The notes: generated by a model from the letters alone, not told the origin. Positions 10,978-22,445 are shown, counted from the stretch's first letter. The stretch: 64,000 nt of DNA from Corydoras sp. C115 (GCA_019802505.1 JAFMOC010000271.1:147501-211500), one strand, 5' to 3'. Numbers and translations: made by a program.

Positions 10978-11876
10978 TGATGGGATAGTACTCGGTGATG
11001 AAGTACCTGGATTAAGATCAGGGATTAGAACCTGATGGTGAGCAGATGTTTGGATGTTCTGTGTAACGTCCGTCACTGTGGGTGTTCGTGCGGGCGTTCC
11101 GTCGTCACCGCTGATGTTCCGGATTCGGGTGATGAAAAGACAAACTTCAAAGCGTCGGGAACTCGTTTCATGTTTCAGGTTCGCGTCTCACTCACTCAGA
11201 GGGGTTTTGTGTTTCAGAGCCGTGATAACAGCCCCCTCACCCCCCACGCCTCCTCCCATGGTGCTATGGTTCTGGGATGTGTTGTGACCGCTCAGCGCCG
11301 ACGTGACTTCACCCCCCCCCCCAAAAAAAAAGAGAAAGGTGGCTCTTCTCCAAAAAGTTTAGTTTTGTACATTTGTTTTATACCTCAGTTCTTTCTACTG
11401 TATTGTTGTATGTTTTTCGGGGAAAGAGGCTGAACGTGTATCATGATGTTAACGCTCGGCCACGCCGTGTCGGTGCTCTGATCAAATATAGCACCTCCAT
11501 GTGGAGAAAAAACAAAACAACAACCCGGGGACGCGGGACCAGCAGGCATAGCCCTGAGCCTGTGGGCGCTGTGGGGGGAGATACTTCCCACATCACCCTG
11601 CTTTCAGAGCTGGAACTGAAGTACGGCCAGTAGGGGTCACTGTTGCTGCTGTTGGTCAGACTCGGCCGTGGCTCAGCACTCGAACCCCTGCACCACACGC
11701 CCTCCTCCCGAAAATCACGTCATCATTACATCACAGCGTACAGACACGTCACGAGCTCGGCCTCTGAACGAGTAACAGTCATGAAGACGCATTTCGTACT
11801 CAGCCGTGTTTCTGTTTTAATTTTTAATTTTTTACATCAGTTTGTAACCGTTTTTATAAGATGTGATATTTATAAC

Positions 11877-11882
11877 AATAAA
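11877..11882 (+). terminator. Candidate distal poly(A) signal, nid2
   Basis: AATAAA in AT-rich sequence ending the putative 3' UTR, just upstream of a (CA)n run. Confidence 0.5.
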
Positions 11883-11917
11883 ATGTGATTGATCTTTTCA
11901 CTCCTGACGTTTTTGTA

Positions 11918-11918
<1 letters not shown>

Positions 11919-11960
<42 letters not shown>
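11919..11960 (+). repeat. (CA)n microsatellite
   Basis: About 20 uninterrupted CA units in the intergenic region between nid2 and RTRAF. Confidence 0.95.
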
Positions 11961-11961
<1 letters not shown>

Positions 11962-12084
11962 CGATCACCACGGAATATGTTAAACTCAAAGTGTAATGAT
12001 ATTGGATAGCGGCTCCGTTGTAGCCCATCGGCCTCAGGTTTGGAGATGTCCATTTGTGGAGTGACAGTCTGAATCTGGGATCTT

Positions 12085-12233
12085 CCATCCATCCATTATC
12101 TTCCGCTTTATTCTCTATTGGGGGGGGAGGGGGGGTTTCCCCTTGCCCATCCAGGGGAGAATGTTTAGGGCACTGGGCAGATACACCCAGGACAGGGGTG
12201 TATCTGCAATCTATCGCTGGGCAGAATCTGGGA
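12085..12233 (-). mobile_element. 5'-truncated V-SINE with 14-bp TSD
   Basis: Only the tail-side third is present, flanked by GAATCTGGGATCTT at 12071-12084 and 12234-12247. The truncation inside a TSD shows incomplete reverse transcription (LINE-type retrotransposition), not later loss. Confidence 0.88.
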
Positions 12234-12668
12234 TCTTTTATCAGTTTATTGATCCTTTATTATATCATTCTTATTAAATATAGATCAGGTTTATTAAACA
12301 CACGGCCCACGTCCAGCAGCAGCTCATCAGGGGCCCTTCAGAGGTTCATCAGGGGCCCGTAAGACGTAGAACAGCTGTGATCAAGTTTTATTTATAGTGA
12401 GATGCAATTCTAACACTTCACCAGCAGATGGCAATATAACACAACGTTAAAGTAAAATGCGCCCTCTGCTGGTGAAGAGGTGAAGTTGGCTTTTCTACAG
12501 AGCTCCGTCAGCAGTGGCTCGGGTTCTCATTATTTTCACGCGTTCTTTTCGCTCCAAGTTGTTTTCAGGTCTTTGAAAGTCACTTCTGAATCACGTTCGA
12601 ACTGTTTGGTAATGTTTCCGTTCTGATCAGAGGCTCAGAAAATAAAGACTTACAATGATTTAAAATCC

Positions 12669-13006
12669 ATCCGTCCATTATCTTCAGCTTTATCCTCTAT
12701 TAGGGTCTCGGAGGGGGGGGGGGGTTCCCCATGCCCATCCAGGGGAGAACATTTCGGGCGTTGGGCAGATAGACCCAGGACAGGGGGGCAATCTATGGCT
12801 GGACACACACTCACTCACACAGACACACTCTATATGGGGCAATTTGGAGAACTCAATTGACTTGATCCATGTTGTTGGACTGTGGGAGGAAACCGGAGAA
12901 CCCGGAGGAAACCCACGCGGACACGGGGAGGACATGGAAACTCCACCCAGATGGGGATTCGAACCGGGAATCCCTAGCGCTGAGAGGAGAACATGCTAAA
13001 CCACTA
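12669..13006 (-). mobile_element. V-SINE with 11-bp TSD
   Basis: Flanked by ATTTAAAATCC at 12658-12668 and 13007-13017. The last about 15 bases of the head are missing. Confidence 0.9.
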
Positions 13007-13271
13007 ATTTAAAATCCTAACATCAAAATCTGTAATCAGCATGGTTTGAGATCGTAAAGACAATCTGATGAAACTGCAGCTCTACCTCATTAAAAACCTG
13101 TCTCCCATCAGCGGCGAGCGAGCGAGGTTCGGGCCCCGGCCGGCGGGGCCCCGTGGGGTCCGTGGGTGAACTCGAGCGACCCTGTGTTTCTGCACAGCTG
13201 GGTCTGGGACTGTGCAGGCCTGAATAACTGAGTCATTAAGAAAACAAACGACTGACAGAACTGAGATAGAC

Positions 13272-13277
13272 TTTATT
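13272..13277 (-). terminator. rtraf: Poly(A) signal of RTRAF
   Basis: TTTATT on + is AATAAA on the minus strand, about 120 bases beyond the RTRAF stop codon. This suggests a short 3' UTR. Confidence 0.6.
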
Positions 13278-13397
13278 TCCTGTTTGAAATCAAAACAAGC
13301 TTCGATCGCAAAGCCAAAGGGAACAAAAAAGCCCGAAATTTTTCCATTCGTTCGTTCAGACTCAGAGTGAAGACGCGAGGGCCACGGCAGGCGCCGA

Positions 13398-16300
13398 TCA
13401 TCTGCCCACTTTGCCGAGCCGGTGGTCGGTCTTGGGGTCGGCGATGACGGCCTGCACGGCCACGATGGCCTCGTTGATTTTGGTCTGCAGCTGGCGCAGC
13501 TCCTCGATGTGCAGGAGGCGGAGGATGCGGGCCGCTTCGTTCAGCGTGGCGTCTGAGGTGAGAACAGATCAGATCAGATCAGAACAGATCAGAACAGAAC
13601 AGAACAGAACAGAACAGATCAGAACAGAACAGATCAAAACAGAACAGAACAGATCAGAACAGAACAGAACAGAACAGAACAGAACAGAACAGAACAGATC
13701 AGAACAGAACAGATCAGAACAGATCAGAACAGATCAGATCAGAACAGATCAGAACAGAACAGATCAGAACAGATCAGAACAGATCAGAACAGATCAGAAC
13801 AGAACAGAACAGATCAGAACAGATCAGAACAGATCAGATCAGAACAGATCAGAACAGAACAGATCAGAACAGATCAGAACAGAACAGATCAGAACAGATC
13901 AGAACAGAACAGATCAGAACAGATCAAAACAGATCAGATCAGATCAGAACAGAACAGAACAGAACAGAACAGAACAGAACAGATCAGATCAGAACAGATC
14001 AGAACAGATCAGAACAGAACAGATCAGAACAGATCAGAACAGATCAGATCAGATCAGAACAGAACAGATCAGAACAGATCAGAACAGAACAGAACAGAAC
14101 AGATCAGAACAGATCAGAAAAGAACAGATCAGAACAGAACAGATCAGAACAGAACAGAACAGAACAGATCAGAACAGAACAGAACAGAACAGAACAGAAC
14201 AGAACAGAACAGAACAGAACAGAACAGATCAGAACAGAACAGAACAGAACAGAACAGAACAGAACAGGACAGAACAGAACAGAACAGAACAGATCAGATC
14301 AGAACAGATCAGATCAGAACAGATCAGAACAGATCAGATCAGAACAGAACAGAACAGATCAGAACAGAACAGATCAGATCAGAACAGATCAGAACAGATC
14401 AGAAAAGAACAGAACAGAACAGAACAGAACAGAACAGAACAGAACAGAACAGAACAGATCAGAACAGAACAGAACAGAACAGAACAGATCAGAACAGAAC
14501 AGAAAAGAACAGATCAGAACAGAACAGATCAGAACAGATCAGAACAGAACAGATCAGATCAGAACAGAACAGATCAGAACAGATCAGATCAGAACAGAAC
14601 AGATCAGAACAGAACAGATCAGAACAGATCAGAACAGAACAGATCAGATCAGAACAGAACAGATCAGAACAGATCAGATCAGAACAGAACAGATCAGAAC
14701 AGAACAGAACAGATCAGAACAGATCAGATCAGATCAGAACAGATCAGATCAGATCAGAACAGATCAGAACAGATCAGAAAAGAACAGAACAGAACAGATC
14801 AGAACAGATCAGAACAGAACAGAACAGAACAGAACAGAACAGAACAGATCAGAACAGAACAGAACAGATCAGAACAGAACAGAACAGAACAGATCAGAAC
14901 AGATCAGAACAGATCAGATCAGAACAGATCAGAACAGAACAGAACAGAACAGAACAGAACAGAACAGATCAGATCAGATCAGATCAGAACAGAACAGAAC
15001 AGATCAGAACAGAACAGATCAGATCAGAACAGATCAGAACAGAACAGATCAGAACAGATCAGAACAGATCAGAACAGATCAGATCAGAACAGATCAGAAC
15101 AGAACAGAACAGAACAGAACAGAACAGAACAGATCAGATCAGATCAGATCAGAACAGAACAGAACAGATCAGAACAGAACAGATCAGATCAGAACAGATC
15201 AGAACAGAACAGATCAGAACAGATCAGAACAGAACAGATCAGATCAGATCAGAACAGAACAGAACAGAACAGATCAGATCAGATCAGATCAGAACAGAAC
15301 AGAACAGAACAGATCAGATCCCCACAGATCCCCACAGATCAGACGGTATTCAGTGTGCGAGCGTGAGCACTCTGAGACCCGGGTTCGAACCCCAACACTC
15401 ACCCCCGGTGTCGAAACCCAGGATGTGTTTGTCCAAAGCGACGGGTAACCCCTGAAACACAGAGAACAAATCCACCGTTTATTTACACAAACTGAAATCA
15501 GACGCGTGAGCAAAAGTATGCGGACACATCAGACATTTACCCCTCACTGAGACTCCGGTTCATTTATTATAGAATTATGTTTTTATTTATTTGTAATTCG
15601 TCGTTTTTATTGTAATATAAACTGACTCGTTTAAGTTTATTAACTTTTCATTTACAATATGGGGCGTCACCGTGGCTTAGTGGTTTGGCATGTTCTCCTC
15701 TCAGCGCTACGGATTCCCGGTTCGAATCCCCATCTGGATGGAGTTTCCATGTCCTCCCCGTGTCCGCGTGGGTTTCCTCCGGGTTCTCCGGTTTCCTCCC
15801 ACAGTCCAAAAACATGGATCAAGTCAACTGAGTTCTCCAAATTGCCCCATATAGAGTGTTTGTGTGGGTCAGTGTGTGCCCAGTGATAGATTGCCCCCCT
15901 GTCCTGGGTGTATCTGCCCAGTGCCCGAAACGTTCTCCCCTGGATGGGCACGGGGAACCCCCCCGCGACCCTAATAGAGGATAAAGCGGGAGATAATGAA
16001 TGAATGAATGAATGAATCCCCATCTGGGTGGAGTTTCCATGTTTTCCCCGTGTCCGCGTGGGTTTCCTCCGGGTTCTCCGGTTTCCTCCCACAGTCCAAA
16101 AACATGGATCAAGTCAATTGAGTTCTCCAAATTGCCCCATATAGAGTGTGTGTGCCCAGCGATAGATTGCCCCCTGTCCTGGGTGTATCTGCCCAGCGCC
16201 CGAAACGTTCTCCCCTGGATGGGCATGGGGAACCCCCCCCCCCCCCCGCGACCCTAATAGAGGATAAAGCTGAAGATAATGGATGGATTTACAACATGGA

Positions 16301-19300
16301 ATTTATTTTCCATCATCTTCTGCTTCATCCTCCACTAGTGTATCGCAGCATTTATGTTGCTCTGCTGCCACCTGCTGGAATCGGTGCGTTACTGCGTCAG
16401 CAACCTTTCTTAGATAAAATGCCTTATTTATTCAGAAAAAAACGGGAAGTTCAAAAGTATAAGGACACGCATTATATCATTAAATTTAGGCGTTTCGTTC
16501 CGTTCAGGACAACTGTGTCACTCTTAGCTTCAGTGAACAGTTCGAGGAAGGTTCCTGAACCATCGTGACCGTGACCTCGGTGTGCTGATGTTCTCAACTC
16601 ACTTCTTTAGACTTGCTCGCTTTAGCGATGGCTTCAGAGGTCAGACGCTCCTGCACCAGGATCCTGATGGCCTGAGATCAGAGGAAGTGACAGATCAGAT
16701 CAGAAGCAGAGCCGAGGGCTTTAACAGGTTCTCCTCACCTTCAGCATCACCACATAGTCGTCGTGTCTCTGGATCTTCAGCAGGTTGGCCAGAGCCGTGA
16801 CCCCGGCCTTGAAATCCGGACTGTTACCTAGCAACGACAAAATACTTTACATTTAAAAACAAGAAAATATCAATCGGGCGGCACGGTGGCTCAGTGGTTT
16901 AGCATGTTCTCCTCTCAGCTGCGTTTCTGATGCAGAGATCAATAACCTGATCAATAAACAGAGTCTCACTGTCCAGGTTGATCAGAGGATCCGTGGGTTT
17001 CGGCACCGCGTTGCTGACGTCGGCTGCAGGTCTGCAGATCCGGTATTTCTCCACTGTACAGACACACAGGGTTTACACTCAGAGGTGGAACTAAAGAACC
17101 AGAACTAAAGAACCAGAACTAAAAAAACAGAACTAAAAAAACAGAACTAAAGAAACGGAACTAAAGAAACGGAAATAAAGAAACAGAACTAAAGAAACGG
17201 AACTAAAGAACCGGAACTAAAGAAACGGAACTAAAGAACCGGAACTAAAGAACCGGAACTAAAGAACCGGAACTAAAGAACCGGAACTAAAGAAACGGAA
17301 CTAAAGAACCGGAACTAAAGAACCGGAACTAAAAAAATAGAACTAAAAAAACAGAACTAAAGAACCGGAACTAAAGAAACGGAACTAAAGAACCGGAACT
17401 AAAGAACCGGAACTAAAGAAACCGAACTAAAGAACCGGAACTAAAGAAACGGAACTAAAGAACCGGAACTAAAGAAACCGAACTAAAGAACCGGAACTAA
17501 AGAAACGGAACTAAAGAACCGGAACTAAAAAAATAGAACTAAAAAAACAGAACTAAAGAAACAGAACTAAAGAAACAGAACTATAGAAACCAAACTAAAG
17601 AAACAGAACTAAAGAACCAGAACTAAAAAAAATAGAACTAAAGAAACCGAACTATAGAAACAAAACTAAAGAACCAGAACTAAAGAACCAGAACTAAAGA
17701 ACCAGAACTAAAGAACCAGAACTAAAGAAACAGAACTAAAGAAACGGAACTAAAGAACCGGAACTAAAAAAATAGAACTAAAAAAACAGAACTAAAGAAA
17801 CAGAACTATAGAAACCAAACTAAAGAAACAGAACTAAAGAACCAGAACTAAAAAAACAGAACTAAAGAAACAGAACTATAGAAACCAAACTAAAGAAACG
17901 GAACTAAAGAAACGGAACTAAAGAAACGGAACTAAAGAAACGGAACTATAGAAACCAAACTAAAGAAACAGAACTAAAGAAACAGAACTAAAGAACCAGA
18001 ACTAAAGAAGCTCCGCTCGGGATCCGATCAGAGGAACTGGTACCGTTATCAGCGTATTCAAAGCGAACTGCGAGACCCAGCAGCCAGTCGATGCTCTCGC
18101 ACCTCTCCTGCGCATTGAACGGACTGCTCACATCCTTCAGGTACTGAAATTAAAAAAGATCAAACAGAACATGTGACTAAAACATAAGAAAGTGCCGGGA
18201 CAGGCTTCAACGGCCAACGGGCGGAGCTGTGCACCTTCTCAAACGCCGTGGGCCACTCGGAGCTGGAGATGTTCCTGAGGGTTCCTCGGTCCTCGATCTT
18301 GTAATGTCTGATCTTCTGATCCTCCAGCCAGACGATCAGGTTCCGGAACTCGGCGTCATCTGAGTGACGGGTCAACGACAAACAAGTCTGAGTTCCCATT
18401 CAGGTCCGATCCGAATGAACGAACAACTCGAGACAAACGGACGGACGGACGCGTGAGGACACACCTCCTGAAAAGAACCGGAACTACAGAAACGGAACTA
18501 AAGAATCCCCCAGCTCTATAACATTAAGAACCTTATCAAGAAACGTTCTCCTCTCAGCACTAGGGATTCCCGGTTCGAATCCCCATCTGGGTGGAGTTTC
18601 CATGTTCTCCCCGTGTCTGCGTGGGTTTCCTCCGGGTTCTCCGGTTTCCTCCCACAGTCCAAAAACATGGATCAAGTCAATTGAGTTCTCCAAATTGCCC
18701 CATATAGAGTGTGTCTGTGTGAGTGTGTGCCCAGTGATAGATTGCCCCCCTGTCCTGGGTGTATCTGCCCAGCGCCCGAGACGTTCTCCCCTGGATGGAC
18801 ATGGAGAACCCCACCGCGACCCTAATAGAGGATAAAGCGGAAGATAATGAATGAATGAATAATTGCCCCATATAGAGTGTGTGTGTGTGTTCAGTGATAG
18901 ATTGCCCCCCCCCCTGTTCTGGGTGTATCTGCCCAGCGCCCGAAACGTTCTCCCCTGGATGAGCATGGGGAACCCCCCCCACGGGTTCTCCAGTTTCCTC
19001 CCACAGTCCAACAACATGGATCAAGGTGAATTGAATTCTCCAAATTGCCCCATATAGAGTGTGTGTGTGTGTGAGTGAGTGTGTGTCCAGCGATAGATTG
19101 CCCCCCTGTCCTGGGTCTATCTGCCCAGCTCCCGAAACGTTCTCCTCTGGAATGGCATGGGGAACCCCCCCCCCCCCATCCAACAGTTTGGAGAAGGCCC
19201 CTGTTCTAATCTCGTGCATAATGTTCATGACGTCACATCTGGACGAGCTCGCTGTGGAAACCTGGATGACGTCAAACCGTGACGTCACGACCCTCCAGCT

Positions 19301-19543
19301 CACGTGACAGTCCTTTATTCCTGACGTCAGATCTCCAGCGTCATCATTAATTACGCGTCACTGTCTAACACGTCACCCGATCCGATCTAACCCTGCGGTC
19401 GGATGTGACGTAACGATCGGCACACTTTGATCTCTGAGGAGAAAAGCTGAGGATTGGATCCCCATTGCAGATTAGAGTTCACCTGTACAATCGAATCCTG
19501 CGGGATTATGGTAATCCAACGCTGTGAGCTTCCGGCGGAACAT
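13398..19543 (-). CDS. rtraf: RTRAF (C14orf166/hCLE homologue), complete, 8 exons
   Basis: RTRAF is an RNA-binding factor that joins the tRNA-ligase complex (with RTCB, DDX1 and others) and RNA-transport granules, and interacts with RNA polymerase II. Exons in transcript order: 19483-19543 (ATG; MFRRKLTALDYHNPAGF), 18235-18359 (EFRNLIVWLEDQKIRHYKIE), 18044-18143 (SIDWLLGLAVRFEY), 16970-17053, 16739-16827 (DFKAGVTALANLL), 16603-16671 (AIRILVQERL), 15403-15451 (GLPVALDKHILGFDTG) and 13398-13552 (ARILRLLHIEELRQLQTKI...GKVGR stop). Every junction is GT-AG and in phase, and the sum of 732 nt gives 243 aa, against 244 in human. Introns are swollen by two satellites and several SINEs. The last exon lies next to the AGAAC/AGATC array. 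Confidence 0.95.
13561..15320 (+). repeat. Two-letter pentanucleotide satellite (AGAAC / AGATC)
   Basis: About 1.76 kb made almost only of the 5-mers AGAAC and AGATC in irregular order, with rare AAAAC, AGAAA and GGAC variants. It lies in the last RTRAF intron. It contains no stops in one frame, so it mimics a 600-residue Arg/Thr/Glu/Gln/Asn/Ser protein; that frame is not a gene. Confidence 0.97.
15662..16286 (+). mobile_element. V-SINE dimer (full copy plus headless copy), with TSD
   Basis: A full copy runs to about 16013 and is joined in its (GAAT)n tail to a second copy starting at AATCCCCATCTGGGTGGAG and ending near 16286. Outer flanks ATTTACAATAT and ATTTACAACAT look like one target-site duplication, so the pair probably inserted as a unit. 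Confidence 0.82.
16455..16565 (+). mobile_element. Relic end of a Tc1-like DNA transposon
   Basis: AAAAGTATAAGGACACGCAT and the following AAATTTAGGCGTTTCGTTCC resemble the terminal part of the element at 26388-26760. Only one end was recognised. Confidence 0.45.
16876..16920 (+). mobile_element. V-SINE head fragment
   Basis: CGGGCGGCACGGTGGCTCAG to CTCCTCTCAGC, the tRNA-like A-box half only, in an RTRAF intron just outside the exon at 16970. Confidence 0.75.
17085..18008 (+). repeat. 13-bp minisatellite in an RTRAF intron
   Basis: About 0.9 kb of the unit GGAACTAAAGAAC and variants (CAGAACTAAAGAA, ATAGAACTAAAAA). It starts about 30 bp from exon 16970-17053 and ends about 35 bp from exon 18044-18143, filling the intron. 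Confidence 0.95.
18545..18862 (+). mobile_element. V-SINE lacking its head
   Basis: Runs from TTCTCCTCTCAGCACTAGGG to the (GAAT)n tail in RTRAF intron 1. It is the first of three abutting partial copies. Confidence 0.85.
18863..18982 (+). mobile_element. V-SINE 3' fragment
   Basis: From ATTGCCCCATATAGAGTGTG to GGGGAACCCCCC, directly following the tail of the previous copy. Confidence 0.75.
18983..19178 (+). mobile_element. V-SINE central/3' fragment
   Basis: From GGGTTCTCCAGTTTCCTCCC to the C-tract, abutting the previous fragment. The three form a head-to-tail cluster with separate breakpoints. Confidence 0.75.
19228..19329. promoter_or_regulatory. Cluster of four perfect CRE/ATF sites (TGACGTCA)
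   Basis: Exact TGACGTCA palindromes at 19228-19235, 19267-19274, 19280-19287 and 19322-19329, with further half sites downstream (for example GTGACGTAAC near 19407). They lie in RTRAF intron 1, 150-320 bp downstream of the start exon. The octamer is the consensus CREB/ATF1 site. Function here is inference. Confidence 0.7.
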
Positions 19544-19888
19544 TTCTCTTAAATAAAGAATAAAGAATAAAGATTTAAATCAGAAATTCTGTAAAGTTTA
19601 ATGACAGGTCAGCTGCGCGTGAACGCAATGCGGCGTTAGCACTGCGAACCAACGCGCAGGCGATGACAGCCTTCAAAATAAAAGTCCTGACCGCCACCAC
19701 GTTATTGGACTCTTTAGAGCAGGCTGTCCAAACCTTTTGCAAAGAGGGACAAATTCGATGTACCACAAAGTTTACGCACCGTTAGGACAATTACGATATT
19801 TATCACAATGATAAATATATTAAACTGTCTAGTTGTATGGAGTTTGGTGTATGTACAGTATGTATTTTAGATTTATTGTAATTATTAC
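19544..19888. other. RTRAF 5' flank
   Basis: Upstream of the RTRAF ATG (on minus). It contains a few AATAAAG repeats near 19553-19570 and mixed unique sequence. No clear TATA box or exon was recognised. Confidence 0.35.
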
Positions 19889-20607
19889 GGGCGGCACGGT
19901 GGCTTAGTGGCATGTTCTCCTCTCAGCACTAGGTAATCCCGGTTCGAATCCCCATCTGGGTGGAGTTTCCATGTCCTCCCCGTGTCCGCGTGGGTTTCCT
20001 CCGGGTTCTCCGGTTTCCTCCCACAGTCCAAAAACATGGATCAAGTCAATTAATTCATTCATTCATTCATTATCTCCCGCTTTATCCTCTATTAGGGTCG
20101 CGGTGGGGTTCCCCATGCCCATCCAGGGGAGAATGTCTCGGGCGCTGGGCAGATAGACCCAGGACAGGACGCCAATCCATCGCTGGGCACACACTCACTC
20201 ACACAGACACACACACTCTATATGGGGCAATTTTGAGAATTCAAATTGACTTGATCCATGTTTTTGGGCTGTGGGAGGAAACCGGAGAACCCGGAGGAAA
20301 CCCACGCGGACACGGGGAGAACATGGAAACTCCACCCAGATGGGGATTCGAACCGGGAATCCCTAGCGCTGAGAGGCGAACGTGCTGGCCACTAAGCCAC
20401 CGTGCCGCCATTGATCAAGTTAATTGAGTTCTCCAAATTGCCCCATATAGAGTGTGTGTGAGAGAGTGAGTGTGTGCCCAGCGATGGATTGGCGTCCTGT
20501 CCTGGGTCTATTTGCCCAGCGCCCGAGACGTTCTCCCCTGGATGGGCATGAGGAACCCCACCGCGACCCTAATAGAGGATAAAGCGGGAGACAATGAATG
20601 AATGAAT
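19889..20607 (+). mobile_element. V-SINE (host copy) split by an opposite-strand SINE
   Basis: Head and centre at 19889-20050 and tail side at 20412-20607 belong to one plus copy, broken at GATCAAGTCAATT, which reappears as GATCAAGTTAATT after the insert. Confidence 0.85.
20051..20411 (-). mobile_element. V-SINE nested in opposite orientation
   Basis: A complete minus copy from (ATTC)n to GCCACCGTGCCGCC. The flanking GATCAAGTYAATT repeat is the target-site duplication in the host SINE, with one mismatch. Confidence 0.88.
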
Positions 20608-21180
20608 GTAATTATTATTGTTGATATTGTTTTATTTAACTGGTTAATCCCGGTTACGTTATACACTGCTGTCATTCTCGTTTTCATGTAACCAAATTAA
20701 CACAAAAGTGTCTCCCAGTGGGTTCAACACGCTTATAAACACCAGCAGGGGGCGTGATATTTGTAAACGTCCTCGGTAAAAATAGGTTTGATAAAAAAAT
20801 ATATAGATATTTTATTAAATATGACCGTCAGTAACGACGTGTTTTAGTAAAAACATCTTTACAAAACAATATGCCTTAAAGATTAATATGTTTAGTGTTA
20901 GTGACAACGCTCTCAGCCAATCATCGCACAGTAGGCGTGTCTTCGTTGAAAGACGGTCGAGGACAGAAAACGATCAGAGAATTGTAAAATACGCGCATTG
21001 AGGTTAACGAATTAACGCAGAGTTTCAGGATGTCGTTAAAATATGAGAAACTGTTTAATATTTGTTGTTAGTCCCAAAAAAACCGTTTAAATAACATGTA
21101 ATTTTAAATTATTATTTCCACCTGTTTTGGGAAAAGGCCCGCCTACTTTGCGATTATAGGACGATATTTCCCTGCGTCCT
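20608..21180. other. Intergenic, AT-rich; nothing recognised
   Basis: Unique AT-rich sequence between RTRAF and the zmym4 promoter. One CCAAT-like motif (GCCAATCATCG) lies near 20915. No ORF or repeat was recognised. Confidence 0.4.
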
Positions 21181-21300
21181 GGTGTGATTGGCTGATTCTG
21201 TTTTATGGTTAGAATTTAGCCAATGGGGTGCAGAGTGGGGCGGTGCTTCTGAATACGGGAGGGAAAGCGAGGAGCAGCGGGAGAGTGATGTGTGTGCAGG
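21181..21300 (+). promoter_or_regulatory. zmym4: Probable zmym4 promoter with paired CCAAT boxes
   Basis: An inverted CCAAT (ATTGG) at 21187-21191 and a direct CCAAT at 21220-21224 precede a G-rich stretch, a common TATA-less promoter arrangement. The exact start site is unknown. Confidence 0.5.
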
Positions 21301-21496
21301 CGGCGAAGACTAATAATGATTTAATAATTAAAAAAACTAACATTTAATTTGATTTGATTTGTTAAATCGTGTGCAACTCGATAAGCCGCAGACTGAGGTT
21401 ATTAAACGGCGCATTTTGCCTGAAGGTGGAGAAGAGCGCTGCTGACTTTGTCCGCTAGCATGTTAGCCGTTAGCAAATAAAGACGGCTGATTAAAG
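21301..21496 (+). other. zmym4: Probable zmym4 first (non-coding) exon
   Basis: A strong donor (AAAG then GTAAAT) ends the exon at 21496. If it is joined to the exon at 23016-23067, an in-frame TGA precedes the first ATG, which supports the start at 23317. The left boundary is approximate. Confidence 0.45.
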
Positions 21497-21817
21497 GTAA
21501 ATAATTTCATTATAATTATTAAAATTGTGCTCGGATGTGTCGAACACACGGCGTTTCTGCGGATCGTTGGAGTCTAAAGAAAGTTGGTTGTTCCCGTTAG
21601 TTCGGCTTGTTAAAGCTCGTTAACTCTTTCGGTGCCGCTGCACTTAGAATCATTAATTCATCTTAACGGGAATAAAAGGTGGATTTCAGTGGAATTAATG
21701 GCTCCAATGTGATGTTTTCTGGTTCACACGGTCCGCCTCGAGCCCTCAGCTCCGTGCGGCTTCATTTTAGAGTTAAAATAAAAAAAACAATTCAATTTAA
21801 ACCGGCTCTAAAAGTAT

Positions 21818-21875
21818 AGGTGTCAAACTCGTGGCCCGCGGGCCATATCCGGCCCACAAGTCTATTCGATGTGAG
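21818..21875 (+). mobile_element. hAT-type MITE fragment
   Basis: GGTGTCAAACTCGTGGCCCG and CGGGCCATATCCGGCCC match, from memory, the common fish hAT-derived repeat. Only one end is present. Confidence 0.6.
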
Positions 21876-21904
21876 ATCGGTTTACGTTAATCCATCAATT
21901 ATGG

Positions 21905-22216
21905 ATGATGATGATTGGGGGGGGGGTTCCCCATGCCCATCCAGAGGAGAACGTCTCGGGCGCTGGGCAGATACACCCAGGACAGGGGGGCAATCCATCG
22001 CTGGACGCACTCACACAGACACACACACACTCTATATGGGGCAATTTGGAGAATTGAATTGACCTTGATCCATGTTTTTTGGACTGTGGGAGGAAACCGG
22101 AGCACCCGGAGAAAACCCACGCGAACGCAGGGAGAACATGGAAACTCCACCCAGATTGGGATTTGAACCGGGAATCCCCAGCGCTGAGAGGAGAACATGC
22201 TAAACCACTAAGCCAC
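21905..22216 (-). mobile_element. V-SINE, minus orientation
   Basis: Runs from the G-tract and TTCCCCATGCCCATCCAGAG to CTAAGCCACC. The (CATT)n tail is replaced by GATGATGATGA. Confidence 0.85.
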
Positions 22217-22334
22217 CTTTCCTTTACGTTATTCTGTTTTTGTTATTATTACTGACTCGGTAATATTTTAAATTTGTATGATTTTGACAGAAACATTTTA
22301 TGGAGAGCCGGAATTTACTAATTCGTTTTACTGC

Positions 22335-22404
22335 TTAATCGGCTTGGGGGGGGGGGTTCTGTACACCCATGACAGGGCACCAGTCTTATCACTGAGTGCG
22401 CACA

Positions 22405-22445
<41 letters not shown>

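Larger units (their letters stand above)
9723..11882 (+). other. nid2: nid2 3' UTR / downstream region
   Basis: After the TAA, a first AATAAA lies at 9745-9750 and another at 11877-11882, so the 3' UTR may be short or about 2.1 kb. Three SINEs occupy 9.92-10.98 kb. 11.0-11.87 kb is otherwise unique sequence with no convincing exon. Confidence 0.45.

Noticed and set aside
13411..15366. 651-aa open frame rich in RTEQNRSDQ
   Set aside because: It is the AGAAC/AGATC satellite read in one frame. Its first 50 codons are the antisense of the last RTRAF exon.
15361..15400. B-box-like GGGTTCGAACCCC, a possible tRNA gene
   Set aside because: No matching A box or cloverleaf can be drawn in the surrounding 80 bases.
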